DNA from: Thermodesulfobacteriota bacterium
GTDB taxonomy: Bacteria > Desulfobacterota > WTBG01 > CAIYCZ01 > CAIRTM01
Assembly (NCBI GenBank): GCA_028282925.1
Contig: JANQGV010000193.1
Span: 1 to 37,285 of the forward strand
DNA length: 37,285 bases
Reading direction: 5' to 3'
In this document: piece after piece, positions 15,278 to 22,624 of the stretch
How positions within the stretch are numbered: position 1 is the stretch's first letter
Layout: each line of letters starts with the position of its first letter
The notes under the pieces: generated by a model
The model's database searches: none
What the model saw: only the letters and a program-made list of their open reading frames with translations
What the model was told of the DNA's origin: nothing
Translations under genes and position numbers: made by a program

Positions 15278-16573
15278 ATGATGAAACCGTCAAAAATCCC
15301 GAATCGAAGAGAACTGGAAAAAGAATACAGGGCGAACGCCCCTGTTTTTGACAGGATTCTCAACAAGTTTCAAGAAACCCTCAAGTGCGAACTGGCACAA
15401 TTGGGACTGAAAACAACGATAAAATCAAGGCTTAAAACCTTCGATAGTTATTATAATAAAATTCTGCGATTACTCTCAAAGCAGATGAATCTAAAGGAGC
15501 CTTTTGATATTTATGATATGATCGGCGTGCGAATCGTATGTCCTTTCCTTGACGACATGCAAATAGCCGCAAACCATGTGATGCAAAAATATGATGTTGT
15601 TCAGGTCGAACAGAAAGGAAGTGAACACTCTTACAACGAATTCGGCTACAAGTCGACCCATTTTTTAATATCGGTGCCGAGGAAGATGCTGAGCCAATGC
15701 AAGGCTGAAGGGCCGCTGTTCTGTGAAATACAGCTTCGCACTATCCTGCAGGACGCATGGTCCGAGGTTGAGCATGAGTTGATTTACAAAGCAGACTTCA
15801 GCCCTTTTGATGAACCGATGAAACGCAAACTTGCTGCACTCAACGCCAACCTCACCCTTTCCGACACGCTTTTTCAGGAAATACGTGATTACCAGCGAAA
15901 ACTCCAAACAGAGTTGAACAAACGCCGGGAAAGTTTTATGCATACTGTACAAAAGCCGCCGGCAGATAACGGGGCAACCATGCAGCAGGACGCAAATCTT
16001 ACGTCAGCCGCCGCTGAGAAAGAACGGATATCCGAAAGTGTTGATCGAACGAGCAAGAGCGTTGACGACCTTTTGGTTGATGCGCTTGTTGCACATAATG
16101 CAGGACAATTCAAGCAGGCGATTGCAATTTATTCCTCCATTCTGGCGCGTGATTTTTCAAAACACATTAAATCTATTATCCATATCCACAGGGGCATGGC
16201 TTATTTTGCTGAGGGACGTTACACAAAGGCTTTGGAAGATTTCACTGCATCTGCAGAGCTTACCCCTGATAACTACAGAGCATTTTACTACCGCGGGCTG
16301 ACCCATGAAGCTGAACAAAACTACCAGGACGCCCTGGTGGATTTCAACACATGCCTGAAAATAAACCCCTATCAACTCGAACCGCTTTACAGCCGTGCAC
16401 AGCTATACACCCTGCTGGGAGACTACAAAAAAGCAATGGCTGACTGCAAACAGGCATTAACAATCGAGCCGGCGTCACCCAAAGTGCAGCAATTAAAAAA
16501 ACCTCTTAAAACGCACATGTTTTCTTCCAAAAGAGAAACTGCCGATAATACAGCGGCCGGGAAGGCTCGCTAA
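15278..16573 (+). CDS. RelA/SpoT-domain nucleotide pyrophosphokinase with C-terminal TPRs
   Basis: A 431-residue protein. Residues about 20-215 form a small-alarmone-synthetase-type RelA/SpoT domain: IKSRLKTFDSYYNKI, D80 in YDMIGVRIVC, GYKSTHF (123-129), and E150 in EIQLRTILQDAWSEVEHELIYK, the positions used for magnesium and GTP binding in RelA/RelQ. There is no HD hydrolase domain. After a linker, residues about 280-415 form four or so tetratricopeptide repeats (for example FKQAIAIYSSIL and YTKALEDFTASAEL). It may make (p)ppGpp or be a toxSAS-like effector; no antitoxin gene is adjacent. I chose ATG 15278 because GAAGGAAACCACG precedes it; the longer frame from 15239 has no such site. Confidence 0.86.
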   Translation: MMKPSKIPNRRELEKEYRANAPVFDRILNKFQETLKCELAQLGLKTTIKSRLKTFDSYYNKILRLLSKQMNLKEPFDIYDMIGVRIVCPFLDDMQIAANHVMQKYDVVQVEQKGSEHSYNEFGYKSTHFLISVPRKMLSQCKAEGPLFCEIQLRTILQDAWSEVEHELIYKADFSPFDEPMKRKLAALNANLTLSDTLFQEIRDYQRKLQTELNKRRESFMHTVQKPPADNGATMQQDANLTSAAAEKERISESVDRTSKSVDDLLVDALVAHNAGQFKQAIAIYSSILARDFSKHIKSIIHIHRGMAYFAEGRYTKALEDFTASAELTPDNYRAFYYRGLTHEAEQNYQDALVDFNTCLKINPYQLEPLYSRAQLYTLLGDYKKAMADCKQALTIEPASPKVQQLKKPLKTHMFSSKRETADNTAAGKAR

Positions 16574-16671
16574 AAGCGGATGGGCTAAGTAATTTTTTTT
16601 AATTCTTCAAAACAAATTACGTGAAGATCTGCTGCACGGATAAAATGGTCGTTAGCGGCTTCCTTGAAGCT

Positions 16672-16752
16672 GCCGGAAAATGTTCGGATTCAAGGCGCGC
16701 GAAACCTGAGAAATGAGGCGCATTAGTCTCAAATCAAACAAGGATTTGCAAC
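16672..16752 (+). repeat. Partial copy of the palindromic intergenic repeat
   Basis: This 81-bp stretch matches 16790-16870 in the same orientation, 118 bp away, sharing for example AAATGTTCGGATTCAAGGCG and GAGGCGCATT. It corresponds to the left end of the larger element only, suggesting a truncated or nested copy. Confidence 0.75.
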
Positions 16753-16782
16753 ACTGTCAGGCAGGGGCGTAACAGATTCCTT

Positions 16783-17085
16783 GAGAATGTCGGGAAATGT
16801 TCGGATTCAAGGCGTGCGAAATTCTGAGGAGTGAGGCGCATTGGTCCCAAATTAAGCGAGGATTCGTTGCGAGGGTGTTGCAAGGCCCGGAGATACGGGT
16901 TGCACGGACCGGAAGCCGAAGAATCGTACTTAAAAGTACGTTGATGAGGCTGGAGGGAGTACAGCCGTTAGATTCGGGCCTTGCGGCAGCCACAGCAGAA
17001 TTCTTCGTTTGGTTTGGGACCAACAAGTACGCCGCAATGACGAAGATGAGCACAACGCCGAAGACGGGCGTTTCCCGGCATTCTC
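16783..17085. repeat. MITE-like palindromic repeat element, about 300 bp
   Basis: The ends GAGAATGTCGGGAAA (16783-16797) and TTTCCCGGCATTCTC (17071-17085) are inverted copies with 14 of 15 matches. Similarity continues inward, for example TTGGTCCCAAA near 16841 against TTTGGGACCAA near 17013. Near the centre lies a palindrome CGTACTTAAAAGTACG (16925-16940). The whole can fold into a long interrupted hairpin. There is no transposase. The element ends 8 bp before the stop codon of the convergent methyltransferase gene. An open frame runs through it but follows the repeat. Confidence 0.8.
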
Positions 17086-17093
17086 AGTCTCAT

Positions 17094-17966
17094 CTAAACT
17101 TCTTGCCAATTGAACTTCTTGGCATCCGGCCATCTTTCCCTCCTGGCCTTGCGGCTGAACGGATCGTTCAGGCAGGATGCCGGGTCGACTTCGGGAAAGT
17201 ACGTTTCTCCTACCCCTTTTTTCATAAAAAAGGCATTAAAACCGAACCGGTGAGTACCGATCAGCCGGTATCCCTTTTCTTTCCCGAGCTTACACATTGC
17301 CGCCAGTGATGCCCCGCGATAATTCTCCGATTCGAAAACAAACTCCGGATCATAGGGAACCGTCAGCGCCCTGTCTGCAGGTATCGGATTGTGTGTTTCA
17401 CACACGACAACCCGGGGATCAATTGCGGATATGGCTTTCCACACCCAGTAGTCCATGCCGTCAATATCCAGACTCAACAGGTCAACCGCCCCACTTAAAC
17501 CGGATGTTTCCAGCAGGTCATTTACATTTTCGGCCGTTATCCAGGCCTGCGTAAACCTCGGAGGGTAAAGAAAGGTATCTTTGTGCTTGCTGAAAAAGCG
17601 TACCCCTTCCTGCACATTTGCCCGGTCGCCGTCAAACAGGTGCGCCCACCAGCCATGGTTTATAATCAGGTTGGCCGTATTACATTCATAACCGTTTCCG
17701 GCACATATCTCTACACAGGTCCGGTTGAGCGGAGGAACAAGGGAAAAAATGTAGAGCAGAATCCCGTCTTCTTCGAATTGAGAATACTTGCGGAACCCTA
17801 CATCGCGAAACGCCGGCAGGAACTCCGGCCCTTTGGCTGCCAACAGACGATATCCATTCATAAGCGCCTTTTGGGAGACGGGTTCGTTATTAAAAAAATT
17901 TAGAGTCAGTTCATCAAGTATCGGCTGCACAAGACGTTTGATCATTCTCTTTGCAATACGCATCAT
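17094..17966 (-). CDS. FkbM-like SAM-dependent methyltransferase family protein
   Basis: A 290-residue protein with a Rossmann-type methyltransferase core: SQFEEDGILLYIF (about 61-73), then TCVEICAGNGYECNTANLI, the SAM-binding segment with the glycine-rich turn, and VDLLSLDIDGMDYWVWKAI, which resembles the FkbM motif LKIDVEG. The C-terminal half contains VVVCETHNPIP and a region around FESENYRGASL. FkbM-like enzymes methylate sugars, lipids or peptides; the substrate here is unknown. The ATG at 17964-17966 follows GGAAAGGGTTTCTTT. No neighbouring gene on its strand is close (the next is 225 bp upstream beyond a terminator), so it is probably monocistronic. The exopolysaccharide genes at 25-29 kb make a sugar substrate possible. 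Confidence 0.72.
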   Translation of the reverse strand: MMRIAKRMIKRLVQPILDELTLNFFNNEPVSQKALMNGYRLLAAKGPEFLPAFRDVGFRKYSQFEEDGILLYIFSLVPPLNRTCVEICAGNGYECNTANLIINHGWWAHLFDGDRANVQEGVRFFSKHKDTFLYPPRFTQAWITAENVNDLLETSGLSGAVDLLSLDIDGMDYWVWKAISAIDPRVVVCETHNPIPADRALTVPYDPEFVFESENYRGASLAAMCKLGKEKGYRLIGTHRFGFNAFFMKKGVGETYFPEVDPASCLNDPFSRKARRERWPDAKKFNWQEV

Positions 17967-18124
17967 AAAGAAACCCTTTCCTTACACATGTCAAGGATAA
18001 CGTCAGGTGCGAGCACGTCCGGCACAAAGCTGCACCCTGTGGACTCATTATATATAGCAATTGCACAGAATGTCAAAGCATGCAAAACAGACCCCCATAG
18101 ATGAATGTCTCAGCGCACACACGT

Positions 18125-18164
18125 AAAAAAAGGCGGGAGGTTTTTCAGCCCTTCCACCTTTTTT
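18125..18164 (-). terminator. Strong terminator closing the long minus-strand gene run
   Basis: An A-run plus GGCGGGAGG (to 18140) pairs with CCTTCCACC plus a T-run (18150-18164), allowing G-U pairs. On the minus strand the stem is followed by a run of seven T. It lies just after the stop of the N0/STN-like gene (18191) and before the methyltransferase gene. Its symmetry allows function in both directions. Confidence 0.75.
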
Positions 18165-18190
18165 GCTGAACAATGTTCACGAAACGGCGT

Positions 18191-18904
18191 TTACTGTTTT
18201 TCAAGCTTTTCCAGTTCTTCCAGCACTTCGGGGGGAATCTGGTCCTTCATCTCCGGCGGCACAACATCTTTGAAGAGCTTCAACACTTCTGCCGGATCCG
18301 GCTCTTCGCCGTCTTCAAGCTGGGATTTCAGCACTTCATCCATGACCCGCAAAAAGTTCTCCTGGATTTTGGCGTCCATTTCATCTTCGGGCTTCTTTTC
18401 CAGCTTCTTTTTCCGTTTCTTTTTTATTCTCTTGCGCGGCGATTTCTCAACGGGCTCCGGCCTGCGCACAGGGGTAGAGGCAGAGCCGCTGGTCAAGTGC
18501 TTTTCCCCTCCTTTTTTGCCGATCAGGTCCAGGCCGGCAAGAGTAGAGGTTCCATTGTCGGAATCCTTGAAATGCAGGATATAATTTGAAATATTGGTTA
18601 CCCTGAGCACCCGTTCGATGCCTTTTTTCATGGGCATTTTATTGAACTTCAGACTTACCGGCACCTCTGAAAAAACTTCTCCATGCACAACAACTTTTAT
18701 CCCGCACTTGTCGCCCAACTCTTTTACCAGTTCTTCGGGACGAACTTCGCGGGCGTCGACATTCATACGTCCGCCGACGCAGGAAACCATGCCTCCCTGG
18801 TCTTCATCCTCGGCCCCGGCAGGGGGGGTTCCCCACATACTCAGGACAATCATCAACATGCTGAATACTGTAACAAAACCGTTGCGCGAGTATAGGGCAG
18901 GCAT
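18191..18904 (-). CDS. Secreted protein with secretin N0/STN-like domain and charged tail
   Basis: A 237-residue protein with a signal peptide (cleavage probably after PPAGA, residue 31). Residues about 46-115 read as an N0/STN-like fold: MNVDAREVRPEELVKELGD, CGIKVVVHGEVFSEVPVSL, then MKKGIERVLRV, the beta-alpha-beta layout seen at the N-termini of secretins and TonB receptors. It then has a lysine/arginine-rich linker (about 157-172) and an acidic helical tail. There is no secretin barrel, so it is a free periplasmic domain. The ATG at 18902-18904 follows GGGAGATTC. It begins 17 bp after the stop of the reductase gene and ends at a strong terminator, so it is the last gene of the run. Function is unknown. 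Confidence 0.75.
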   Translation of the reverse strand: MPALYSRNGFVTVFSMLMIVLSMWGTPPAGAEDEDQGGMVSCVGGRMNVDAREVRPEELVKELGDKCGIKVVVHGEVFSEVPVSLKFNKMPMKKGIERVLRVTNISNYILHFKDSDNGTSTLAGLDLIGKKGGEKHLTSGSASTPVRRPEPVEKSPRKRIKKKRKKKLEKKPEDEMDAKIQENFLRVMDEVLKSQLEDGEEPDPAEVLKLFKDVVPPEMKDQIPPEVLEELEKLEKQ

Positions 18905-18921
18905 ACGGACCGAATCTCCCT

Positions 18922-19605
18922 CTATGTCAGGTCAATAACATTCTGGCGCTGGTTTTCCCTGACTCGCGAGGAGTCCACAACTTCCAGCACTCTGTTTTTC
19001 ATGGCCGGCTTCTCCAGCGCATCAACACACGCCCGGGCAACATCCTTGCGGCTGACCAGCCCCGAAATCTTACCGCCTTCACCAAAGGCAAGCTCACCCG
19101 AAAGGTCCTTGTCGGAGAGGCCGCCGGGTCTGAGAATAGTATAATCAACACCGTGGCTGCGGATAAAGGCTTCAGACTTCTCCTTCATCTTAAGCACCGG
19201 ACCCATGAGCAGGCGATAGAGAAACGGAATGGCTTTTTTGCTGTCACCCGTACCGATCGAAGAAATGACGACTACCTGCCTGAGTCCTTTTGTTTTAGCG
19301 GCCTTGACCATATTCTGAATACCAAGGTTGTCCACAATATTATTTTCAGCACCGCTCATGGGTTTCTTCGACCCCAGGGCGCTGACGGCATACGCTGCTC
19401 CGTCAAGGGCCGCTTCGAGAGATGCACTTGATGATATGTCCGCTTCCAGCACATCGGCACCTGCGTCCTTCAAAGCAGAAGCGCGCTGTGCCGAGCGGGT
19501 AAGCGCCCGCACCCGGTAGCCCCGCTGAAGCAACTCTTTTACAATCAAACTGCCGGTCCTTCCCGTGGAGCCTGCTACAGCAACGATTGCTTTTTCATCA
19601 GTCAC
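18922..19605 (-). CDS. NAD(P)-binding atypical short-chain reductase (NmrA/SDR-like)
   Basis: A 227-residue Rossmann-fold protein. The nucleotide-binding motif is AVAGSTGRTGSLIVKELL near residue 9, followed by an ALTRS segment that often favours NADPH, DVLEADISSSASLEAAL for the adenine pocket, and VVVISSIGTGDS. The end has DVARACVDAL and EVVDSS. There is no YxxxK catalytic pair of classical SDRs, as is typical for the atypical NmrA/HSCARG-like or YwnB-like group, which bind NAD(P)H as regulators, chaperones or reductases. The start is GTG (19603-19605) five bases after GGGAGAAG. It lies 41 bp after the 3-hydroxyacyl-CoA dehydrogenase gene, suggesting co-transcription. Confidence 0.84.
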   Translation of the reverse strand: MTDEKAIVAVAGSTGRTGSLIVKELLQRGYRVRALTRSAQRASALKDAGADVLEADISSSASLEAALDGAAYAVSALGSKKPMSGAENNIVDNLGIQNMVKAAKTKGLRQVVVISSIGTGDSKKAIPFLYRLLMGPVLKMKEKSEAFIRSHGVDYTILRPGGLSDKDLSGELAFGEGGKISGLVSRKDVARACVDALEKPAMKNRVLEVVDSSRVRENQRQNVIDLT

Positions 19606-19646
19606 GGCTCTTCTCCCTTACGCGGGTTAATACTCTTTTTGGTTTT

Positions 19647-20543
19647 TCAGTTTTTCCGGCTGCCGTCCCGGTTATATTCGTAGAATCCGCGGCCGGTCTT
19701 GCGGCCCAGGTGCCCGACTTCTACCAGACTCATCAACAGAGGACAGGGGCGGTATTTCGGTTCCTGAAAACCGTTGTACAGCGCCTGCTGCATGGCAAGC
19801 ACAACATCCAGGCCGATAAAATCGGCCAGTTCCAGAGGCCCCATGGGGTGGTTCATGCCGAGCTTCATGGCCGTATCGATCTCCTCCTTGGAGGACACCC
19901 CCTGATACAGGCAAAAAATGGCCTCATTAATCAGGGTCTGAATAAGGCGGCTGGTAATGAAACAGGGGCTGTCGGTAACGGTGATAGGGGTCTTCCCCAT
20001 TTTGAGCGACAGATCTTTAACCACCTGATAGCAGACCTCTGAAGACGCCGGGGTTTTTATAATTTCCAGCAGTTTCATCTTCTGGGCCGGATACATAAAA
20101 TGCATTCCCATCACTTTTTCAGGCCGCTTTGTTGCACTGGCAAGCTTTCCAAGGCGAACCGAACTGGTATTGGTGGTGAGGATTACATGGGGGGCGCAAA
20201 TTTTATCCAGCCGTGAAAAAAGATCTATTTTCACGGCGCTGTTTTCAACCGCGGCCTCGACAACGTAATCGACATCGGCCAGACATTCGAGGTCTTTTTC
20301 GTAGCGGATTCTGTCTATCGTGGCGTCTTTATCTTTTTTCTTTATTTTACCGAGCTCATGGGCCCGAACGAGGTTTTTCTCGATATCGTTACTCGATTTT
20401 TTCAACATCTCTTCATACGGCTCAACAACAATTGCTTCATACCCTGTCTGGGCTACAACCTGGGCAATGCCGGTGCCCATCTGGCCGGCGCCGATAACGC
20501 CGATGGTTTTTATGTTTTTCAAACTCGGTTTTTTAGCTGCCAT
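19647..20543 (-). CDS. 3-hydroxybutyryl/3-hydroxyacyl-CoA dehydrogenase
   Basis: A 298-residue NAD-dependent dehydrogenase that interconverts 3-hydroxyacyl-CoA and 3-oxoacyl-CoA in beta-oxidation or butyrate-type pathways. Visible elements: dinucleotide motif GVIGAGQMGTGIAQ, VVEAAVE, TNTSS, the catalytic-histidine segment MGMHFMYPAQKMKLLEII, and C-terminal MNHPMGPLELADFIGLDV with the conserved asparagine. Length matches Hbd/PaaH single-domain enzymes. The start is uncertain: ATG 20541-20543 has AAAGGTG nine bases upstream and is preferred; a GTG four codons earlier is possible. Downstream is a reductase gene after 41 bp. Together with the acyl-CoA ligase at 2557 it fits a fatty-acid-using anaerobe. 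Confidence 0.93.
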   Translation of the reverse strand: MAAKKPSLKNIKTIGVIGAGQMGTGIAQVVAQTGYEAIVVEPYEEMLKKSSNDIEKNLVRAHELGKIKKKDKDATIDRIRYEKDLECLADVDYVVEAAVENSAVKIDLFSRLDKICAPHVILTTNTSSVRLGKLASATKRPEKVMGMHFMYPAQKMKLLEIIKTPASSEVCYQVVKDLSLKMGKTPITVTDSPCFITSRLIQTLINEAIFCLYQGVSSKEEIDTAMKLGMNHPMGPLELADFIGLDVVLAMQQALYNGFQEPKYRPCPLLMSLVEVGHLGRKTGRGFYEYNRDGSRKN

Positions 20544-20576
20544 AATACAATTCACCTTTCTGCTGGATCGAATTCA

Positions 20577-20604
20577 GCCGCCCGGCACCCCTCGGCAGGG
20601 CGGC
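20577..20604. other. GC-rich inverted repeat before the dehydrogenase gene
   Basis: GCCGCCC (20577-20583) and GGGCGGC (20598-20604) form a perfect stem around a 14-base loop, about 34 bp upstream of the dehydrogenase start. No T run follows on either strand. It may be a leader structure or weak terminator of the preceding rsmD-like gene; the rest of the 225-bp gap (20544-20768) is AT-rich and could carry a promoter. Confidence 0.45.
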
Positions 20605-20768
20605 TATTCAGAAAAAACACCTCTCCATATTGAGATATTCCTCGGCTGCTTTGCCGGAAATAGAAAAAATTTAACACTAAATATCAAATACTTATATGCG
20701 GTGCAAAAGGGTATAAGAATAATAATTCTCTTGTTTTTTGTCAAACAAAATTTCTTGCAGAATACACA

Positions 20769-21332
20769 TCACCCGATCTTGCGGTAAAAGTCAAAGACGG
20801 TCCGCCCGTATTTCCTGGTCCTCTCAAAAGAGAGCCGGCCGGACACTTCGATAAATGGTTCCCGGTCCTCACGTTGAACAATAACCAGCCCTTCGGAACG
20901 CAAAACAGAACCCTCTTCCAAAAGATCCAGGGCCTTCTGCTGAAGCGCCATATTGTACGGTGGGGCAACAATGACGATGTCAAATGTGCTCCCCTCCCCT
21001 GCAAGCTGTTGCAGCACCGCCAGACCGTCGCCCGGCCTGCAGGCAACAGCATCGTCAATGCCCAGCGCACGGGCGTTTTCCTGTATAAGCCCGGCGGTCT
21101 GGACATGCAGCTCGGCAATAACCGCTTCCGCCGCCCCATTGGATACCAGCTCAAAAGCAATGGCCCCTGAGCCGCCGAACAGGTCAAGTATCCGGGCACC
21201 CGGCAGTTGGGGCCGCAGAATGTCCGCCAGGCTTTTCCTGAGCCGTGTCAGCAGGGGGCGTGTCCGATCCCCGTCCGGAGTATTGATTTTTCGTCCCTTG
21301 AAGATTCCCGATGTAATAGTTATGTGACCCAT
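20769..21332 (-). CDS. RsmD-like 16S rRNA guanine-N2 methyltransferase, variant active site
   Basis: A 187-residue SAM-dependent methylase of the RsmD family, which in E. coli methylates G966 of 16S rRNA. Recognisable: ITSGIFKGRKINTPDG (canonical start ISG..RGR.L..P.G), TRPLLTRLRKSLADIL, and the SAM motif ILDLFGGSGAIAFEL. The catalytic motif, normally (D/N)PPY/F, reads APPY at residues 123-126 (VIVAPPYNM), with alanine replacing the acidic or amide residue. Either the family tolerates this or the enzyme has changed activity. The TRP region is also divergent (canonical TRPT.DRVREALF). The ATG at 21330-21332 has a weak ribosome-binding site. It lies 47 bp after the zinc-ribbon gene, so it is probably in the same unit. 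Confidence 0.83.
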   Translation of the reverse strand: MGHITITSGIFKGRKINTPDGDRTRPLLTRLRKSLADILRPQLPGARILDLFGGSGAIAFELVSNGAAEAVIAELHVQTAGLIQENARALGIDDAVACRPGDGLAVLQQLAGEGSTFDIVIVAPPYNMALQQKALDLLEEGSVLRSEGLVIVQREDREPFIEVSGRLSFERTRKYGRTVFDFYRKIG

Positions 21333-21379
21333 ACATACCTATATCAAAATGAAAGCCGCCTGGTCGGGCGGCAATGCAG

Positions 21380-22624
21380 CTATATTTTTTTTCCCAGCCT
21401 GAGCGCCGCCCGGTTGATGCTGAACCCGTGCCTGCACTGAACCAGTTCGTGCATCCCGACCCTGAACGGCAGGTACACAATCATATGTTCCTGCACATGT
21501 ATCTGAATCTGCTCAAGCAGGGGCAGCACCCGTTTTTTGTCGATAGCCACCTCCGCCAGTGTTATTTTTATTGTCTCCGCCGCTTCCTTCGCAGGCAGCA
21601 TGACCGGAAACAAGTGCGGACGCTTAAGCGTCTCATCAATACGCTCATCCGGTTGCATGGCAGTGACCTGTTGCAGTAAACGCAGAAAAAGCTTGGGCTG
21701 AATCTTAAATGCCGGAGCCCAGAACGACAGGCGCTTTTGTTCCCAGCCTTCCTGCACCACTTTCGGCAAATGTGCGAACCGCACCAGGTCGGCATACGAT
21801 TCAAGCTGAACCCCTTCCACAACCGCCGTCATTTTCCAAAAAGGAATATGCAGCACATCGGCCTCTTCCGCGTCGACAACGCCATGGGAAACCTTCTTGA
21901 ATCCATCAGGCGCGGCTTCCCAGGCCGTATCGCAGTTTTGGCAAAACATGACACAACTCTCTTTCTCCCCCGTCAGGTCCCAGCCGCAACGGGGACACAG
22001 GGTGGGGAGAAACCGGATGTTCCAGGAATCGTTGCGTTCCCGGGGCACATGCGGCGGGGGGCTGTCCGGAGGCAGTCGCTGCACAAGCCTGTCCAGGACC
22101 GCATCAAAATACGCCTCCTGCCGGTAGACGAAGGGTGCATAAATCAGGCTGATCGTTTCCCCGATGAACTCCCGGTGAAAAAGGGGGCTGTTCATCAGGG
22201 GTCGCGCTATTTTCTGCCAGTTTTCAACCCGGTCCAGCAACTGCCGGAAGGGAATGTGCTGCGGCACAAAACCGCCTGCAACATCGGGGGAAACCGTTTT
22301 CAGCTTCATCGCCTGGGGACGGAGCCCCAGGGTCGGCGGTGAAAAAGGCTGTTGGGTTGCCGGCATACTGGCATCGACCACGCGGTAATGGATAGAAGGT
22401 TGTCCGCATGAAAAGGCGATGCCCCGAAACCGCCAGTAGGGAACGTAAATGATTTCTTCTCCGGTTTCAGCACGGGGCGGCAGAAAATACCTAAAATAGT
22501 CAGGCGCAACCAAGTACAGGCGTACCCGGCAAAAATCACACGTTAGAATATGGTCTGTCTCCTCAAGGGCAACCGGCCCCCCGCACTGGGGGCACTGATA
22601 CTCAACAACCCACCCGCTACTTTG
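21380..22624 (-). CDS. Zinc-ribbon protein of unknown function, coupled to the SPFH gene
   Basis: About 414 residues with two zinc-binding pairs: N-terminal YQCPQCGGPVALEETDH with ILTCDFC, and a central LCPRCGWDL with MFCQNCDTAWEA. The parts between alternate hydrophobic strands with conserved-looking tryptophans (VPYWRFRGIAF and LHIPFWKMTAV may be two halves of a duplicated domain). No enzymatic motif is recognised. The frame extends to 22681, but that lies inside the SPFH gene; I place the start at TTG 22622-22624, four bases after GGAGAG, overlapping the SPFH stop by 8 bases (translational coupling). This TTG start is a guess. The coupling suggests that the two proteins act together, perhaps as membrane-scaffold partners. 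Confidence 0.7.
   Translation of the reverse strand, partial: QSSGWVVEYQCPQCGGPVALEETDHILTCDFCRVRLYLVAPDYFRYFLPPRAETGEEIIYVPYWRFRGIAFSCGQPSIHYRVVDASMPATQQPFSPPTLGLRPQAMKLKTVSPDVAGGFVPQHIPFRQLLDRVENWQKIARPLMNSPLFHREFIGETISLIYAPFVYRQEAYFDAVLDRLVQRLPPDSPPPHVPRERNDSWNIRFLPTLCPRCGWDLTGEKESCVMFCQNCDTAWEAAPDGFKKVSHGVVDAEEADVLHIPFWKMTAVVEGVQLESYADLVRFAHLPKVVQEGWEQKRLSFWAPAFKIQPKLFLRLLQQVTAMQPDERIDETLKRPHLFPVMLPAKEAAETIKITLAEVAIDKKRVLPLLEQIQIHVQEHMIVYLPFRVGMHELVQCRHGFSINRAALRLGKKI

Noticed and set aside
16797-17309. 170-codon plus-strand frame
   Set aside because: Its first part follows the palindromic repeat and its second part is antisense to the methyltransferase gene; no ribosome-binding site.
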